Part shown: positions 7,932-16,973 of the stretch, in pieces
Position numbering within the stretch: the first letter of the stretch is position 1
Layout: every line of letters begins with the position of its first letter
Source of the DNA: an uncultured Croceitalea sp.
GTDB lineage: Bacteria; Bacteroidota; Bacteroidia; Flavobacteriales; Flavobacteriaceae
Direction of reading: 5' to 3'
Assembly: GCA_947499565.1 (NCBI GenBank)
Contig: CANMOV010000003.1
Coordinates: 186,001 to 250,000 of the forward strand
Length of the DNA stretch: 64,000 nt
Position numbers and translations under genes: made by a program
The notes under the pieces: model-generated
Databases searched by the model: none
Told to the model about the DNA's origin: nothing
Seen by the model: only the letters and a program-made list of their open reading frames with translations

Positions 7932-8726
7932 TTGGAAATTATTGACGCTATTATTCTCGGCATTATCCAAGGATTAACTGAATTCTTACCAGTTTCTTCA
8001 AGTGGGCATTTAGAATTAGGAAAGGCAATTTTAGGAGATGATTCTATCCCTGAAGAAAGCTTATTATTTACTGTGGTACTACATTTTGCTACCGCCCTGA
8101 GTACTATTGTGGTATTTAGAAAAGATGTTTTAGATATTTTTAAAGGATTATTTCAATTCAAATGGAATGAAGAGGCGCAATTTGCCTTAAAAATTATCAT
8201 TTCTATGATTCCTGCAGCGATAGTTGGTTTCTTTTTGGAAGATTTTATGGAGGTGTTTTTTGATGGCGCCATTATCATTGTAGGTATTATGCTTATTGTT
8301 ACCGCTATACTTTTATATCTAGCAGATATGGCAAAAACCACAAATAAGGGAGTTTCTTTTAGAAGTGCATTTGTTATTGGCTTAGCGCAGGCTGTAGCAA
8401 TGTTACCGGGCATTTCTAGGAGTGGGGCAACCATATCCACTTCTGTTTTATTAGGTATTGATAAAACAAAATCTGCTCGTTTTTCCTTTTTAATGGTAGT
8501 TCCACTAATTTTTGGAAAGGTAGCTAAAGACATTTTAGGAGGAGAGCTTAATTTTGAAAGTACTCAAATGGCTGCTATGGGAGCTGGGTTTGCTGCTGCA
8601 TTTATTGCCGGCCTGTTTGCATGTACATGGATGATTCAACTCGTTAAGAAAAGTAAACTAAGCTACTTTGCTATTTACTGTTTTGTGGTAGGGCTTATTG
8701 CTATTGCCTGGAGTGTTTGGGGATAA
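7932..8726 (+). CDS. uppP: undecaprenyl-diphosphatase
   Basis: UppP (BacA family) removes a phosphate from undecaprenyl diphosphate to recycle the lipid carrier for peptidoglycan, and overproduction gives bacitracin resistance. The 264-residue integral membrane protein has both catalytic motifs: GLTEFLPVSSSGH near residues 14-26 and LPGISRSGATI near residue 157. The start is a TTG. The family usually begins M-(D/E)-I-I-(D/E)-A-I-I-L, which matches exactly at this codon, and no ATG lies nearby. The gene starts 1 nt after the DUF3098 stop, and truB follows after 18 nt, so these form one operon. Confidence 0.95.
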   Translation: MEIIDAIILGIIQGLTEFLPVSSSGHLELGKAILGDDSIPEESLLFTVVLHFATALSTIVVFRKDVLDIFKGLFQFKWNEEAQFALKIIISMIPAAIVGFFLEDFMEVFFDGAIIIVGIMLIVTAILLYLADMAKTTNKGVSFRSAFVIGLAQAVAMLPGISRSGATISTSVLLGIDKTKSARFSFLMVVPLIFGKVAKDILGGELNFESTQMAAMGAGFAAAFIAGLFACTWMIQLVKKSKLSYFAIYCFVVGLIAIAWSVWG

Positions 8727-8744
8727 TTCCAATATTTCTTTTCT

Positions 8745-9443
8745 ATGGATAAAAAAACCAAAGAAGATTTTCTGGAGGGTCAGCTATTATTGATAGATAA
8801 ACCATTAAACTGGACATCTTTCCAAGCAGTTAACTCGTTAAAATGGGGTATTCGAAAAAAGTTTGACCTAAAAAAAATTAAGGTTGGTCATGCTGGCACC
8901 TTAGACCCTTTAGCAACTGGGCTTTTGCTTATTTGTACAGGAAAATTTACCAAGCGTATTCCTGAACTTCAGGGACAACTTAAAGAATATACGGGTACCA
9001 TAACACTTGGTGCAACTACGCCTTCTTATGATTTAGAAACGGAAATTGACAAAACCTTTCCAACGGACCACTTGACGGACGAGCTCATAAAAAGTAACAC
9101 CGTTAAATTTTTAGGTAAAATAGAACAGGTTCCGCCTATTTTTTCAGCTTTAAAAAAAGACGGTAAACGTTTGTATGAATTTGCTCGTGAAGGTAAAACT
9201 GTAGCAATAAAATCGAGACAGATTGAAATATTAGAGTTTGAAATTACTAAAATTGAACTCCCTGATGTCTGTTTTAGAGTAAGCTGCAGCAAGGGAACTT
9301 ATATACGCTCACTTGCCCATGATTTTGGTAAGGCTTTGAATTCTGGTGGTCATCTTTCTTCGTTAAGAAGAACCAAAATAGGTGACTATAACGTAGATAA
9401 TGCTACCAGTCCTGATGGATTTAAAGAAAATATGCTGCAATAG
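8745..9443 (+). CDS. truB: tRNA pseudouridine(55) synthase
   Basis: TruB converts U55 of tRNA to pseudouridine. The catalytic motif GHAGTLDPLATG contains the nucleophile Asp54. The KDGKRLYEFAREG segment and the CSKGTYIRSLAHDFG block near residue 190 are also typical. The 232-residue length corresponds to a TruB lacking the C-terminal PUA domain, as is common in Bacteroidota. It is co-directional with uppP. Confidence 0.95.
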   Translation: MDKKTKEDFLEGQLLLIDKPLNWTSFQAVNSLKWGIRKKFDLKKIKVGHAGTLDPLATGLLLICTGKFTKRIPELQGQLKEYTGTITLGATTPSYDLETEIDKTFPTDHLTDELIKSNTVKFLGKIEQVPPIFSALKKDGKRLYEFAREGKTVAIKSRQIEILEFEITKIELPDVCFRVSCSKGTYIRSLAHDFGKALNSGGHLSSLRRTKIGDYNVDNATSPDGFKENMLQ

Positions 9444-9516
9444 CTATAGATATACCGTTATTTGCTTTAACCATTAAGATGAAATATTTTTATAAAAAAT
9501 CGGTTATAGTAAGACC

Positions 9517-10239
9517 ATGAACCTGAATAGGAAGCACTTATCGTTTTTAATTACCATTTTTTCAATGGCAATTGTGGTATTGCTATTATATAGTATTCGT
9601 TTAGGTGCTAAGCAAGAAGATGAGTATGTGATTGAAATGGCATTAGCTGATGAAGATTTAGAGGAGCTGTTACAAGAAGAGGAGAAACGTTTAGAAGAGA
9701 TGGCTTCAAAAGCTGACCCAATTAAAAGCCATATGGCTTTTAATAAAACAGCCAAACCAAGTGTAGGTAGTCCGGAGCCTTTAAAGACGCTTCAAGAAAT
9801 AATGGAAGAAAGAGCAATGAACAATGCTCCAAACGATTTACAGACTTCTGACGCTGGGTATGCAGCTAATTTAAAAGAGCTTGCAAAACAACGCGAAGAG
9901 AAAAAGAAACAATTAGGAGAGAAAGAAGCTCAAAAAAAGGAGTTTACCAATAATCTTGCTGAAAAGCGAACTTCTATTTCTTATTCATTAGTAGATAGAA
10001 ATGCCTATGATTTGCCACCACCAATATATACTTGTATTCAAGGGGGCAAAGTTGTCATCAATATTAAAGTAGATTCTGATGGTTATGTTACGGAGACTAG
10101 TTTTAATGAGAAAAGCTCTACAACAACTAATGGTTGCTTAGTGGATAATGCAATGGCATATGCAGAAAAAGCTTATTTTAATTCTTCTAAAAAGGTTTCT
10201 CAAAAAGGGACTATTACCTACTTATTTCAAGGGAAGTAA
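9517..10239 (+). CDS. membrane-anchored protein with TonB-C-like domain
   Basis: A 240-residue protein with one N-terminal membrane segment (about 9-27), a highly charged, coiled-coil-prone periplasmic stretch (about 45-155, rich in E, K and Q) and a C-terminal domain at about 165-240 that resembles TonB/TolA C-terminal domains (PPPIYTCIQGGKVVINIKVDSDG ...). Two cysteines at about 176 and 206 may form a disulfide. This fits an energy-transducer or TolA-like envelope protein, but no exbB/exbD is adjacent. Its last 18 nt overlap the convergent thioredoxin-like gene. Confidence 0.6.
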   Translation: MNLNRKHLSFLITIFSMAIVVLLLYSIRLGAKQEDEYVIEMALADEDLEELLQEEEKRLEEMASKADPIKSHMAFNKTAKPSVGSPEPLKTLQEIMEERAMNNAPNDLQTSDAGYAANLKELAKQREEKKKQLGEKEAQKKEFTNNLAEKRTSISYSLVDRNAYDLPPPIYTCIQGGKVVINIKVDSDGYVTETSFNEKSSTTTNGCLVDNAMAYAEKAYFNSSKKVSQKGTITYLFQGK

Positions 10240-10839
10240 ATCTATAATATCTGCTAAGATATTCTGACCTTTGTCTTTATTATACCAAACTTGTAAATCT
10301 TGTTTAAATTCTGGTGTTAGCTTGCCATGTTCTGCTTTATAATCAGTAACCATTTTTGTGGCGATACTTGGTCTTGGACCCCAATCTGCAATAACTTCTT
10401 CTTTATCGTTATCTATGATAATTAATTTAGGTATAGACATTGCATCGTTAGTTAAAAACTGATTCATTAAATCAATATTTTCATCTCGCAAAACTATCCG
10501 TAAATTAATATTCGGGTTTAGCTCAGCTATTTTATTCATTACGGGTAAGCTAGGTGAGGCATCACCGCACCAGCTTTCAGTCAATACCAAAAAGGTTAAT
10601 TTTCTATCTAGACCCGTTATCTTTTCTTGAATTTCTGCTGGAATCTTTAAAGTCTTATCCCAACGATTCATCCGTCTGTCATTGAGTTGAGTATAATCTA
10701 TTAAAGCCTCTGATTGTATTTCTCCAGTAGTTGCTTTACGTACAGCAAGCTGATGAACTTTTTCTCTATAGTCTGCATATGACCAAGATTTAGCTAAACT
10801 TTCTTTAATTGCGCTAATTATATTTTGAACTGTATTCAT
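10222..10839 (-). CDS. thioredoxin-like family protein
   Basis: A cytoplasmic 205-residue protein with a thioredoxin fold. After a helical N-terminal region of about 75 residues comes LTFLVLTESWCGDASPSLP, where the CxxC site is reduced to a single cysteine (WCGD). A cis-proline motif SIPKLIII follows, as in true thioredoxins. A monothiol site argues against a classical disulfide reductase. This subfamily is common in flavobacteria, and I know of no assigned substrate. Confidence 0.8.
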   Translation of the reverse strand: MNTVQNIISAIKESLAKSWSYADYREKVHQLAVRKATTGEIQSEALIDYTQLNDRRMNRWDKTLKIPAEIQEKITGLDRKLTFLVLTESWCGDASPSLPVMNKIAELNPNINLRIVLRDENIDLMNQFLTNDAMSIPKLIIIDNDKEEVIADWGPRPSIATKMVTDYKAEHGKLTPEFKQDLQVWYNKDKGQNILADIIDLLPLK

Positions 10840-10884
10840 ATTGCTTTTTCTGATATCTCCTTTGTAGGTTTTGCGATGAGAAAC

Positions 10885-11754
10885 TTACAATGACCGCTTT
10901 TTTATCATCCCGCCTCGGGTATCGTTAATACGATACATTACCACAAAGGCTTTTGGGTCTATTTTTGAGATTTCTGTATTTAAACGGCGAATTTCTAGAC
11001 GTGTGATGACGGTAAAGATAACATCCATTTCTGCTTGGTCCCCATGTTTGCCATACCCACCACTACCTTTATAAATCGTAAGTCCGCGGGCCATTTTTTC
11101 GGTAATCATCTTGCGGATGGCTTCATTATATTTTGAGATAATTGTTACACCTGTATATTCTTCGATTCCCTCAATGACAAAATCTAAGGTTCTAGAGGCT
11201 GCCAAATACGTGAGCATAGAATACAACGCAGTTTCTACCGAGAGAAAATATGCCGCAGCAAGAAAAACAAGAATGTTAATTAGAATTATAATATCTCCTA
11301 TTGTGGTTCCTAACTTTCGGCTTAAAAAAATAGCTAGGACTTCTGTACCATCTAAAACACTTCCTCCTCTTATAGAAAGTCCTATTCCAGCACCAAGGAA
11401 AAACCCTCCAAACACTGCAACCAGTAATTTATCTTCGGTTATTTCGGGGAAATCAACCAAAGCTATTACAAATGCAAGACCAAGAATTGCAATAGTAGTT
11501 TTAATAGCAAATAGTTTTCCAATCACCTTATAAGCCATTATCATAAATGGAAAGTTCACCAGTATAATTAGTATATATAAAGGAAGAGAGGAGGTATTTG
11601 TAAGTAAAAGTGATATTCCAGTAGCACCACCATCTATAAAACTATTAGGGAGCAAGAAACTCTCTAATCCAAAGGCAGCCGTGAATATGCCCAAAACAAT
11701 AAAAAAAGCATCTTTAAGTAAAGATTTAGTGGTAAATGTTCTGCTACTACTCAA
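10885..11754 (-). CDS. YitT family membrane protein
   Basis: A 289-residue protein with five or six membrane segments (residues about 15-190) containing the YitT/DUF161 signature GGATGISLLL ... GIGLSIRGGSVLDGTEVLA, followed by a cytosolic DUF2179 domain (about 215-280) with the sequence YKGSGGYGKHGDQAEMDVIFTV. The family is widespread and its transport function is unsettled. It lies between the thioredoxin-like gene and the export operon on the same strand, but the 23-nt gap to the TolC-like stop gives no functional clue. Confidence 0.88.
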   Translation of the reverse strand: MSSSRTFTTKSLLKDAFFIVLGIFTAAFGLESFLLPNSFIDGGATGISLLLTNTSSLPLYILIILVNFPFMIMAYKVIGKLFAIKTTIAILGLAFVIALVDFPEITEDKLLVAVFGGFFLGAGIGLSIRGGSVLDGTEVLAIFLSRKLGTTIGDIIILINILVFLAAAYFLSVETALYSMLTYLAASRTLDFVIEGIEEYTGVTIISKYNEAIRKMITEKMARGLTIYKGSGGYGKHGDQAEMDVIFTVITRLEIRRLNTEISKIDPKAFVVMYRINDTRGGMIKKRSL

Positions 11755-11777
11755 ATTGTTTTGTTTTAATATAAGAA

Positions 11778-13175
11778 TTATAAGTTTTGCGGATTTACCG
11801 CTAAACTTTTAAAGAGATTGGCTTTAGTTTTAAAGAACTTGTTTTGTACTTCATTTTGTTTCAACTCAGCATCAATCAACTTACTTTCCCTTGAATTTAT
11901 AAGAAACAAGGAGCTTTCTCCAAAACTAAATTTACGTTCTTCCGCTGCCAACAAGGTATTGTAGTCTGTTACAATCGCATCAATTAATTCATTTTGAACC
12001 ACATATGAATCTAACTCTCTATAAATAGCTAGCACTTTATTCTGAATTTGAACTTCTGCATTATCACGTTCAAACTGTGCATCCTGTAATTTGAATTTTG
12101 CCAGTCTTAAATCTCCTCGTTCTTTTCTTAAAAAAAGTGGAAATCTAAAACTAAGACCACCTTTGTATTGTTGGGTTTCAAAAGAACGTATTTGGTTTGG
12201 GGTTTCCGTTAGAAAATTATATTCTACATCAATTTTAGGTAAAAGCTTATTTGCCTTTAATCTTTTGTCAACGGTAAGGCCATCAATTTTAAAATTCAAG
12301 GATTTTAATTTTGGATGGTTTTCCAAGGTGAAGCTATCTAGGGGCTTCCCCATTATTTCTAATGTGACATCTATATCATCTGAAACATTATAATCTGGAA
12401 TTACGTTTTCCTGCAGCTCCACTGGAACATCATTAATCCATAGAAAATTGGACAATTCCAAAGACTTCTTCATCAGACTCACTTTTGCCTGCTCTAGGTT
12501 TAGCGCTCTGTTCTGCATCGCAATTTTGGCTTCCACCGTATCAATTGCTGCAACCTGACCTACTAACGCACTGCTTTTAACACCTTCAAAACGTGTTTGG
12601 GCATTCTTTAAAAAATCGCTGAAGATTTCTACGTTATTATAAGCCTGTACCCAATCAAAATAGGCCAATGAGGCATTATACAGCACTTCATTAACCAGTA
12701 AATCTTGGTCTGCTTTAGCTTGCTCTCTAAAGAACTTTGCCTTCCTTAAAGTAGCCATCCGCTCATTAATCCAAAAACCCTGCCCCAAAGACATGGACAC
12801 CCCAGCACTATACAACCCGTCTTCTGGCAAAAACTCTGATCGGTTTGTAAATTGTCCTTCATTTTGCTCAAAATTACCTTTAAGCGCTATTCCAAAATAG
12901 GTAGGGATTTTAAACGTAGCATTTAACCTATCCCAGTATTCTGTTCCTTTAAATTCCTTTCTATCGTAATCTACTTCAATCTTTGGGTCAAAACCACCTC
13001 TGGCTTTCATTAAATTAGCTTGCCCTATTGAAATTGTTAATTGCGCCTGTTTTGCGATTGGGTGGTATTTCTTTACATAGCCTAGGTACTCGTTAAACTT
13101 GAGCATTAAAGTATCTTGTTGTGCGGAAATGGCACAACTAACCAATAGGAATAAGAGTAACAAGTACTTTTTCAT
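11778..13175 (-). CDS. TolC family outer membrane efflux protein
   Basis: A 465-residue outer-membrane channel subunit of the OEP/TolC family. It has a signal peptide (about 1-18, ending AISAQ) and long alternating coiled-coil helices with the duplicated OEP layout, including an N-terminal GLYSAGVSMSLGQGFWINER and the second-half equivalent QYKGGLSFRFPLFLRKERGD. It is the last gene of the tetR-ABC-HlyD-TolC operon, 2 nt after the HlyD gene, and would let substrate exit across the outer membrane. Confidence 0.9.
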   Translation of the reverse strand: MKKYLLLLFLLVSCAISAQQDTLMLKFNEYLGYVKKYHPIAKQAQLTISIGQANLMKARGGFDPKIEVDYDRKEFKGTEYWDRLNATFKIPTYFGIALKGNFEQNEGQFTNRSEFLPEDGLYSAGVSMSLGQGFWINERMATLRKAKFFREQAKADQDLLVNEVLYNASLAYFDWVQAYNNVEIFSDFLKNAQTRFEGVKSSALVGQVAAIDTVEAKIAMQNRALNLEQAKVSLMKKSLELSNFLWINDVPVELQENVIPDYNVSDDIDVTLEIMGKPLDSFTLENHPKLKSLNFKIDGLTVDKRLKANKLLPKIDVEYNFLTETPNQIRSFETQQYKGGLSFRFPLFLRKERGDLRLAKFKLQDAQFERDNAEVQIQNKVLAIYRELDSYVVQNELIDAIVTDYNTLLAAEERKFSFGESSLFLINSRESKLIDAELKQNEVQNKFFKTKANLFKSLAVNPQNL

Positions 13176-13177
13176 TC

Positions 13178-14530
13178 TTATTTCTTTTTCGCATTAGCCA
13201 TAGCATTCTCTGGCTGGTAATAGTTTGGTGGGAATCCATTAAGTTGACGCCATAGCTCAAACCAAATTGGCACATCTTCTAAAAGTGCAATAGTATTTGC
13301 ACCAGAACCTACTCTAAGATCTTTTGGCCAAGATTGCTCTTCTGGGTCTGGTGCTAACAATATTCTATATTTCCCGTTATCACTTATGAAGGTTTCAATT
13401 GCCACCACTTTTCCGCCATAGGTTCCATAAGATGCATTAGGCCACCCACTAAATACTATTGCCGGCCAACCATCAAATTGAATACGTACTTTTTCACCTA
13501 GGTGCACTAATGGCAAATCTATTGGAGCTACAAAGGTCTCCACAGCCATGTCATAATCTGCTGGCATAATACCTACCAACTTATCTCCTTCTTTAAAAGT
13601 TTCTCCTAAACCTCCTTGGATAGCTCTATTTATATAACCACTCTGTGGTGCTTTTATATAATACATATCATTACGAATGGAGTAATTGGTATATTCATTT
13701 TCCAATTTTGTTACCTGTGCTTCAGAATCAAACTGGTTAGATTGCGCCGTAAACATATCGCTCTGCGCTTTTGATATTTTATCTGTATACTCAGCTTGTA
13801 CCCTATTAATCTCAACTTGCGCATTAATCACTTCATTTTTACTAGCCAAGAGTTTATTTTCTTGCGAAATCAACTTTGCCTGCGTTTCTTGAAGTTTTAG
13901 TCTTTTTTCTTCAACATCCGTCAAGGCCTTTAAACCTTCAGATTGTAATTGGACGATACGATTGTATTGTCTCTCCGCAATAGAAATATTGGTATTTGCA
14001 GCTTCTAAATCAATACTGTCACTCTTTACCTTTAGCTTGGACTGTATCAACTTATTTTTTGCCTGTTGTAATTTTAAGGAACGCTCACTTGATAACGCAC
14101 CAATCTGATTGTTAAGCGCTTTTACTTTCCCTTGGTACGAAGTAACAGACATTTCCTTTGCTTTTATCTGCTGCCCCGTCCTTTGCACTAAATTAGGGTC
14201 AAAATACTCGTTCTTAATTTCAGAAATAAATAGAATAGTATCCCCTTTTTCAACATAATCTCCTTCTCTTACATACCATTTCTCTATCCTTCCTGGAATA
14301 GGAGATTGTATCGTCTGTGGTCTTTGGTCTGGCGTCAACGTAGTTAAATACCCCTTCCCTGTAATATTTTGGGTCCATGGCAAAAAAAGTACAATAAATC
14401 CAAAAATTGCAAATGCCATCAAAAATCTATTAAACTGCTTAAAGTGCTTCTTATGAAACACTTTCTGAGCAGCTTTAAACTCAGAAAGATCTACTTTCTC
14501 GTTTAATTTATTTGGTGAGATATTAAGCAT
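13178..14530 (-). CDS. HlyD family periplasmic adaptor protein
   Basis: A membrane-fusion subunit of 450 residues: a cytoplasmic N terminus of about 38 residues, one membrane segment (about 39-56), a split biotinyl-lipoyl domain (QSPIPGRIEKWYVREGDYVEKG near residue 95), a long alpha-helical hairpin (about 130-280) and a barrel domain with APQSGYINRAIQGGLGE. It bridges the ABC protein and the TolC-like channel. The start codon overlaps the end of the ABC gene by 8 nt, so the two are translationally coupled. Confidence 0.9.
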   Translation of the reverse strand: MLNISPNKLNEKVDLSEFKAAQKVFHKKHFKQFNRFLMAFAIFGFIVLFLPWTQNITGKGYLTTLTPDQRPQTIQSPIPGRIEKWYVREGDYVEKGDTILFISEIKNEYFDPNLVQRTGQQIKAKEMSVTSYQGKVKALNNQIGALSSERSLKLQQAKNKLIQSKLKVKSDSIDLEAANTNISIAERQYNRIVQLQSEGLKALTDVEEKRLKLQETQAKLISQENKLLASKNEVINAQVEINRVQAEYTDKISKAQSDMFTAQSNQFDSEAQVTKLENEYTNYSIRNDMYYIKAPQSGYINRAIQGGLGETFKEGDKLVGIMPADYDMAVETFVAPIDLPLVHLGEKVRIQFDGWPAIVFSGWPNASYGTYGGKVVAIETFISDNGKYRILLAPDPEEQSWPKDLRVGSGANTIALLEDVPIWFELWRQLNGFPPNYYQPENAMANAKKK

Positions 14531-16205
14531 TTTTATTACTTTTTTCGTTTAACAACCTTCCTTTCTCCATGGTAATAATTCTGCCACAGCGCTTGGCCCA
14601 TTTAGAATTCTCACTAACAACAACCAAAGCCCATCCATTAGAAGAATCACTCAAAAAACTCATTATTGCTTCTGATTCCTTCTCATCAAATTGATCCAAT
14701 GGATCTTTAAGTATTAAAAGTTTAGGCCTACGGATTATACTTCTAGCCAAAACAATTTTTTTTGCTATCACATTAGGAATCTGTTTACCTTCAGGATATA
14801 AAATTGTATTTAATCCTTGGGGCTGCTCTTTTACAAACTCCGTTAAATGGGTCTTATCTAAAGCCCAGTAGACATCTTCTTGCGGAATAGTTTTATCGCC
14901 AAAAGTGATATTATTTAAGATAGAACCTTCAAACGGTGACTCTTCCGTCAGTGATTGTCCTAAATGCGAACGATAGTAATTTAGATTTACTCCTTCTAGT
15001 GAAACATTATTCACAAAGATTTTACCCTCGTCTGGAGCTAAAATTCCAGCAATTAGACGTAAAAGAGAAGTCTTGCCAGAACCGCTAGAACCTTTTAATA
15101 AAATAGCGCAAGTTGGCGTTATCGTTAATGAGACATTGTCGATAATCTTTTTATCTCTATCTGGGACTTGATATGAAACTTCTTGTAATTCTAATGTGAA
15201 TCCTTCATTCTGTTTAAAAGGCATCTCCCCATTTAGTGGTTCTAATTCTTTATCCACTACCTGACCTAACTTTTCAAGTGAAGTCAATAAATCATAAAAA
15301 GTTTCCAGTCCCAAAATCAATTTTTCCACAGAGCTTATTACCAAAAGGATAATAATTTCTGCGGCTACAAACTGACCTATGTTCATCTCTTGGTTCAATA
15401 CCAAAAGTCCTCCAATTAAGAGTAATCCACCAGTTACCAATACTTTAAATCCAATCATTTGGATGAATTGAATCACCAAAATTCGAAAGTGACTTTCCCT
15501 TGCATCTAAATAATCAGCTACTAATGCATCGTTTTTATTTATGGCATGCGATGTCTTTCCTGATAGTTTAAAACTTATAATTGAGCGCGCTATCTCCTGT
15601 AACCAATGCGCTACTTTATACTTATTCTGTGATTCGTCCAAACTGGTTTGCAATCCTTTTTGCGCAGTAAATTTGAATACTATATATATTAAAAGAAGTA
15701 ACAAGATTCCATAAATAATAAAAAATGGGTGGTAAAAAGATAATAACAACAAACCAAAAATAATTTGCAGTAATGCTGCTGGAAAATCTATTAAAATCTT
15801 AGACAATCCCTTTTGCACAGTCAATGTGTCAAAAAAACGGTTTGCCAACTCTGGGGGATAGTAGTTTCTAAGCTCGCTCATCTTAATTTTTGGAAAGCGA
15901 TATGCAAATTCGAACGAAGATCTAGTAAATATTTTTTGCTGTACATTCTCTATAATGCGAATCTGCATTAATTGTAATCCACCAACAAAAGCCACTCCTA
16001 AAGTCACTAAAACTACTAATACAATCCATGATGTGCTCACCTGCGCACCTTGTATTAAATTAATGATAGCCTGTATTCCTAAAGGAAGTGATAAGTTTAC
16101 CAAGCCTGCAAAAATTGCATAGTAAAATACCTGGAAAACGTCTTTTTTATCCAGTGAGAGAAGACCAATTAGGCGTTGCCAAGAGGTCAAAATTGTTTTA
16201 GCCAT
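14523..16205 (-). CDS. ABC exporter subunit with degenerate ATPase motifs
   Basis: A 560-residue fused exporter with six membrane segments (about 25-320) and an ATP-binding domain (about 340-550). Walker A is intact (LKGSSGSGKTSLL), but other ATPase motifs are not. The signature loop reads GKQIPNVIAKK instead of LSGGQ, Walker B is LLILKDPLDQFD with Lys where the Asp belongs, and the H-loop reads VVVSEN instead of a His. ATP binding is plausible, but ordinary hydrolysis as a homodimer is doubtful. There is no peptidase domain. With HlyD and TolC partners it would form a tripartite exporter of unknown substrate. It overlaps tetR by 8 nt. Confidence 0.85.
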   Translation of the reverse strand: MAKTILTSWQRLIGLLSLDKKDVFQVFYYAIFAGLVNLSLPLGIQAIINLIQGAQVSTSWIVLVVLVTLGVAFVGGLQLMQIRIIENVQQKIFTRSSFEFAYRFPKIKMSELRNYYPPELANRFFDTLTVQKGLSKILIDFPAALLQIIFGLLLLSFYHPFFIIYGILLLLLIYIVFKFTAQKGLQTSLDESQNKYKVAHWLQEIARSIISFKLSGKTSHAINKNDALVADYLDARESHFRILVIQFIQMIGFKVLVTGGLLLIGGLLVLNQEMNIGQFVAAEIIILLVISSVEKLILGLETFYDLLTSLEKLGQVVDKELEPLNGEMPFKQNEGFTLELQEVSYQVPDRDKKIIDNVSLTITPTCAILLKGSSGSGKTSLLRLIAGILAPDEGKIFVNNVSLEGVNLNYYRSHLGQSLTEESPFEGSILNNITFGDKTIPQEDVYWALDKTHLTEFVKEQPQGLNTILYPEGKQIPNVIAKKIVLARSIIRRPKLLILKDPLDQFDEKESEAIMSFLSDSSNGWALVVVSENSKWAKRCGRIITMEKGRLLNEKSNKNA

Positions 16206-16884
16206 GATTGGATTGGTTAAGTGTCTTAAAAACTAAATCTGAGATAAAACTGCTTGGGGTTTTTATAGTGTCACAATTAGTTAATGTAGGGAAATGGTCC
16301 TTTAAAAAATGTTGGTATAAAGTACTCTCCAAAATTGTGCTCGCTAAACTTGAAGGATACTCATAGCTAGGAGAAACATCTTTTATCATATCTTCTAAAC
16401 GATTTACCATTCTCTTGTAGATAATGAAATAACCTTCTTTATTCTCTTGATCTACTTCTTTAGTTAAATATGATTTTGAAGATTCGTTGATTACTATATT
16501 GTTTAAGAGTACCTCGTTCACATGTGTAAAAGCGTTGTCTTCTACGATGGTTTTGCTAACAATATTAATAGCCTTTTTTAGCTTTTCATTTACATCTGTA
16601 ATACTGTTTGTAGCAAATACCAATTGATATTCTAACCAACCCCAATACCAAGAGGTTAAATACACCAGTAATTTGTGTTTGTTCTCAAAATAACGATATA
16701 TGGAACTTTCATTGGAATCTATTTTAGCACCTAGTTTTTTAAAGGTGAAGCTTTCAAATCCCATTTCATCTATCATTAAAATACTATGCTCAATAATCCT
16801 TTTACCCAAATCAGAAGATTCTGGGTCCTTTACATAAATCTTATCGTTAATGGCAATTTTAATGTTTTTCAGTAGTCTTTCCAT
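16198..16884 (-). CDS. TetR family transcriptional regulator
   Basis: A 228-residue regulator with a TetR-type DNA-binding domain at about 20-75 (RIIEHSILMIDEMGFESFTFKKLG ... IYRYFENKHKLLVYLTSWYW) and a helical ligand-binding C-terminal half. It is the first gene of the export operon and overlaps the ABC gene by 8 nt. A TATATTTG promoter element and a perfect 19-bp palindrome lie just upstream, which suggests that it represses its own operon. The ligand is unknown. Confidence 0.88.
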   Translation of the reverse strand: MERLLKNIKIAINDKIYVKDPESSDLGKRIIEHSILMIDEMGFESFTFKKLGAKIDSNESSIYRYFENKHKLLVYLTSWYWGWLEYQLVFATNSITDVNEKLKKAINIVSKTIVEDNAFTHVNEVLLNNIVINESSKSYLTKEVDQENKEGYFIIYKRMVNRLEDMIKDVSPSYEYPSSLASTILESTLYQHFLKDHFPTLTNCDTIKTPSSFISDLVFKTLNQSNHG

Positions 16885-16905
16885 ATGACGTAATACTTAT
16901 TCATG

Positions 16906-16913
16906 CAAATATA
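16906..16913 (-). promoter_or_regulatory. -7 element of the tetR-exporter operon
   Basis: TATATTTG on the minus strand matches TAnnTTTG exactly and lies 22 nt upstream of the tetR ATG. The operator palindromes immediately upstream cover the -33 region. Confidence 0.65.
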
Positions 16914-16940
16914 ATAGTATTACTATCATATAATGATAGT
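16914..16940. promoter_or_regulatory. overlapping palindromes, candidate TetR operator
   Basis: ATAGTA-T-TACTAT (16914-16926) overlaps ACTATCAT-ATA-ATGATAGT (16922-16940). Both are perfect inverted repeats directly abutting the -7 element. Position and symmetry fit a TetR dimer site used for autorepression. This has not been tested. Confidence 0.6.
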
Positions 16941-16973
16941 TTAACTTTCTATTAACAAAGTATAGCTACTTAT

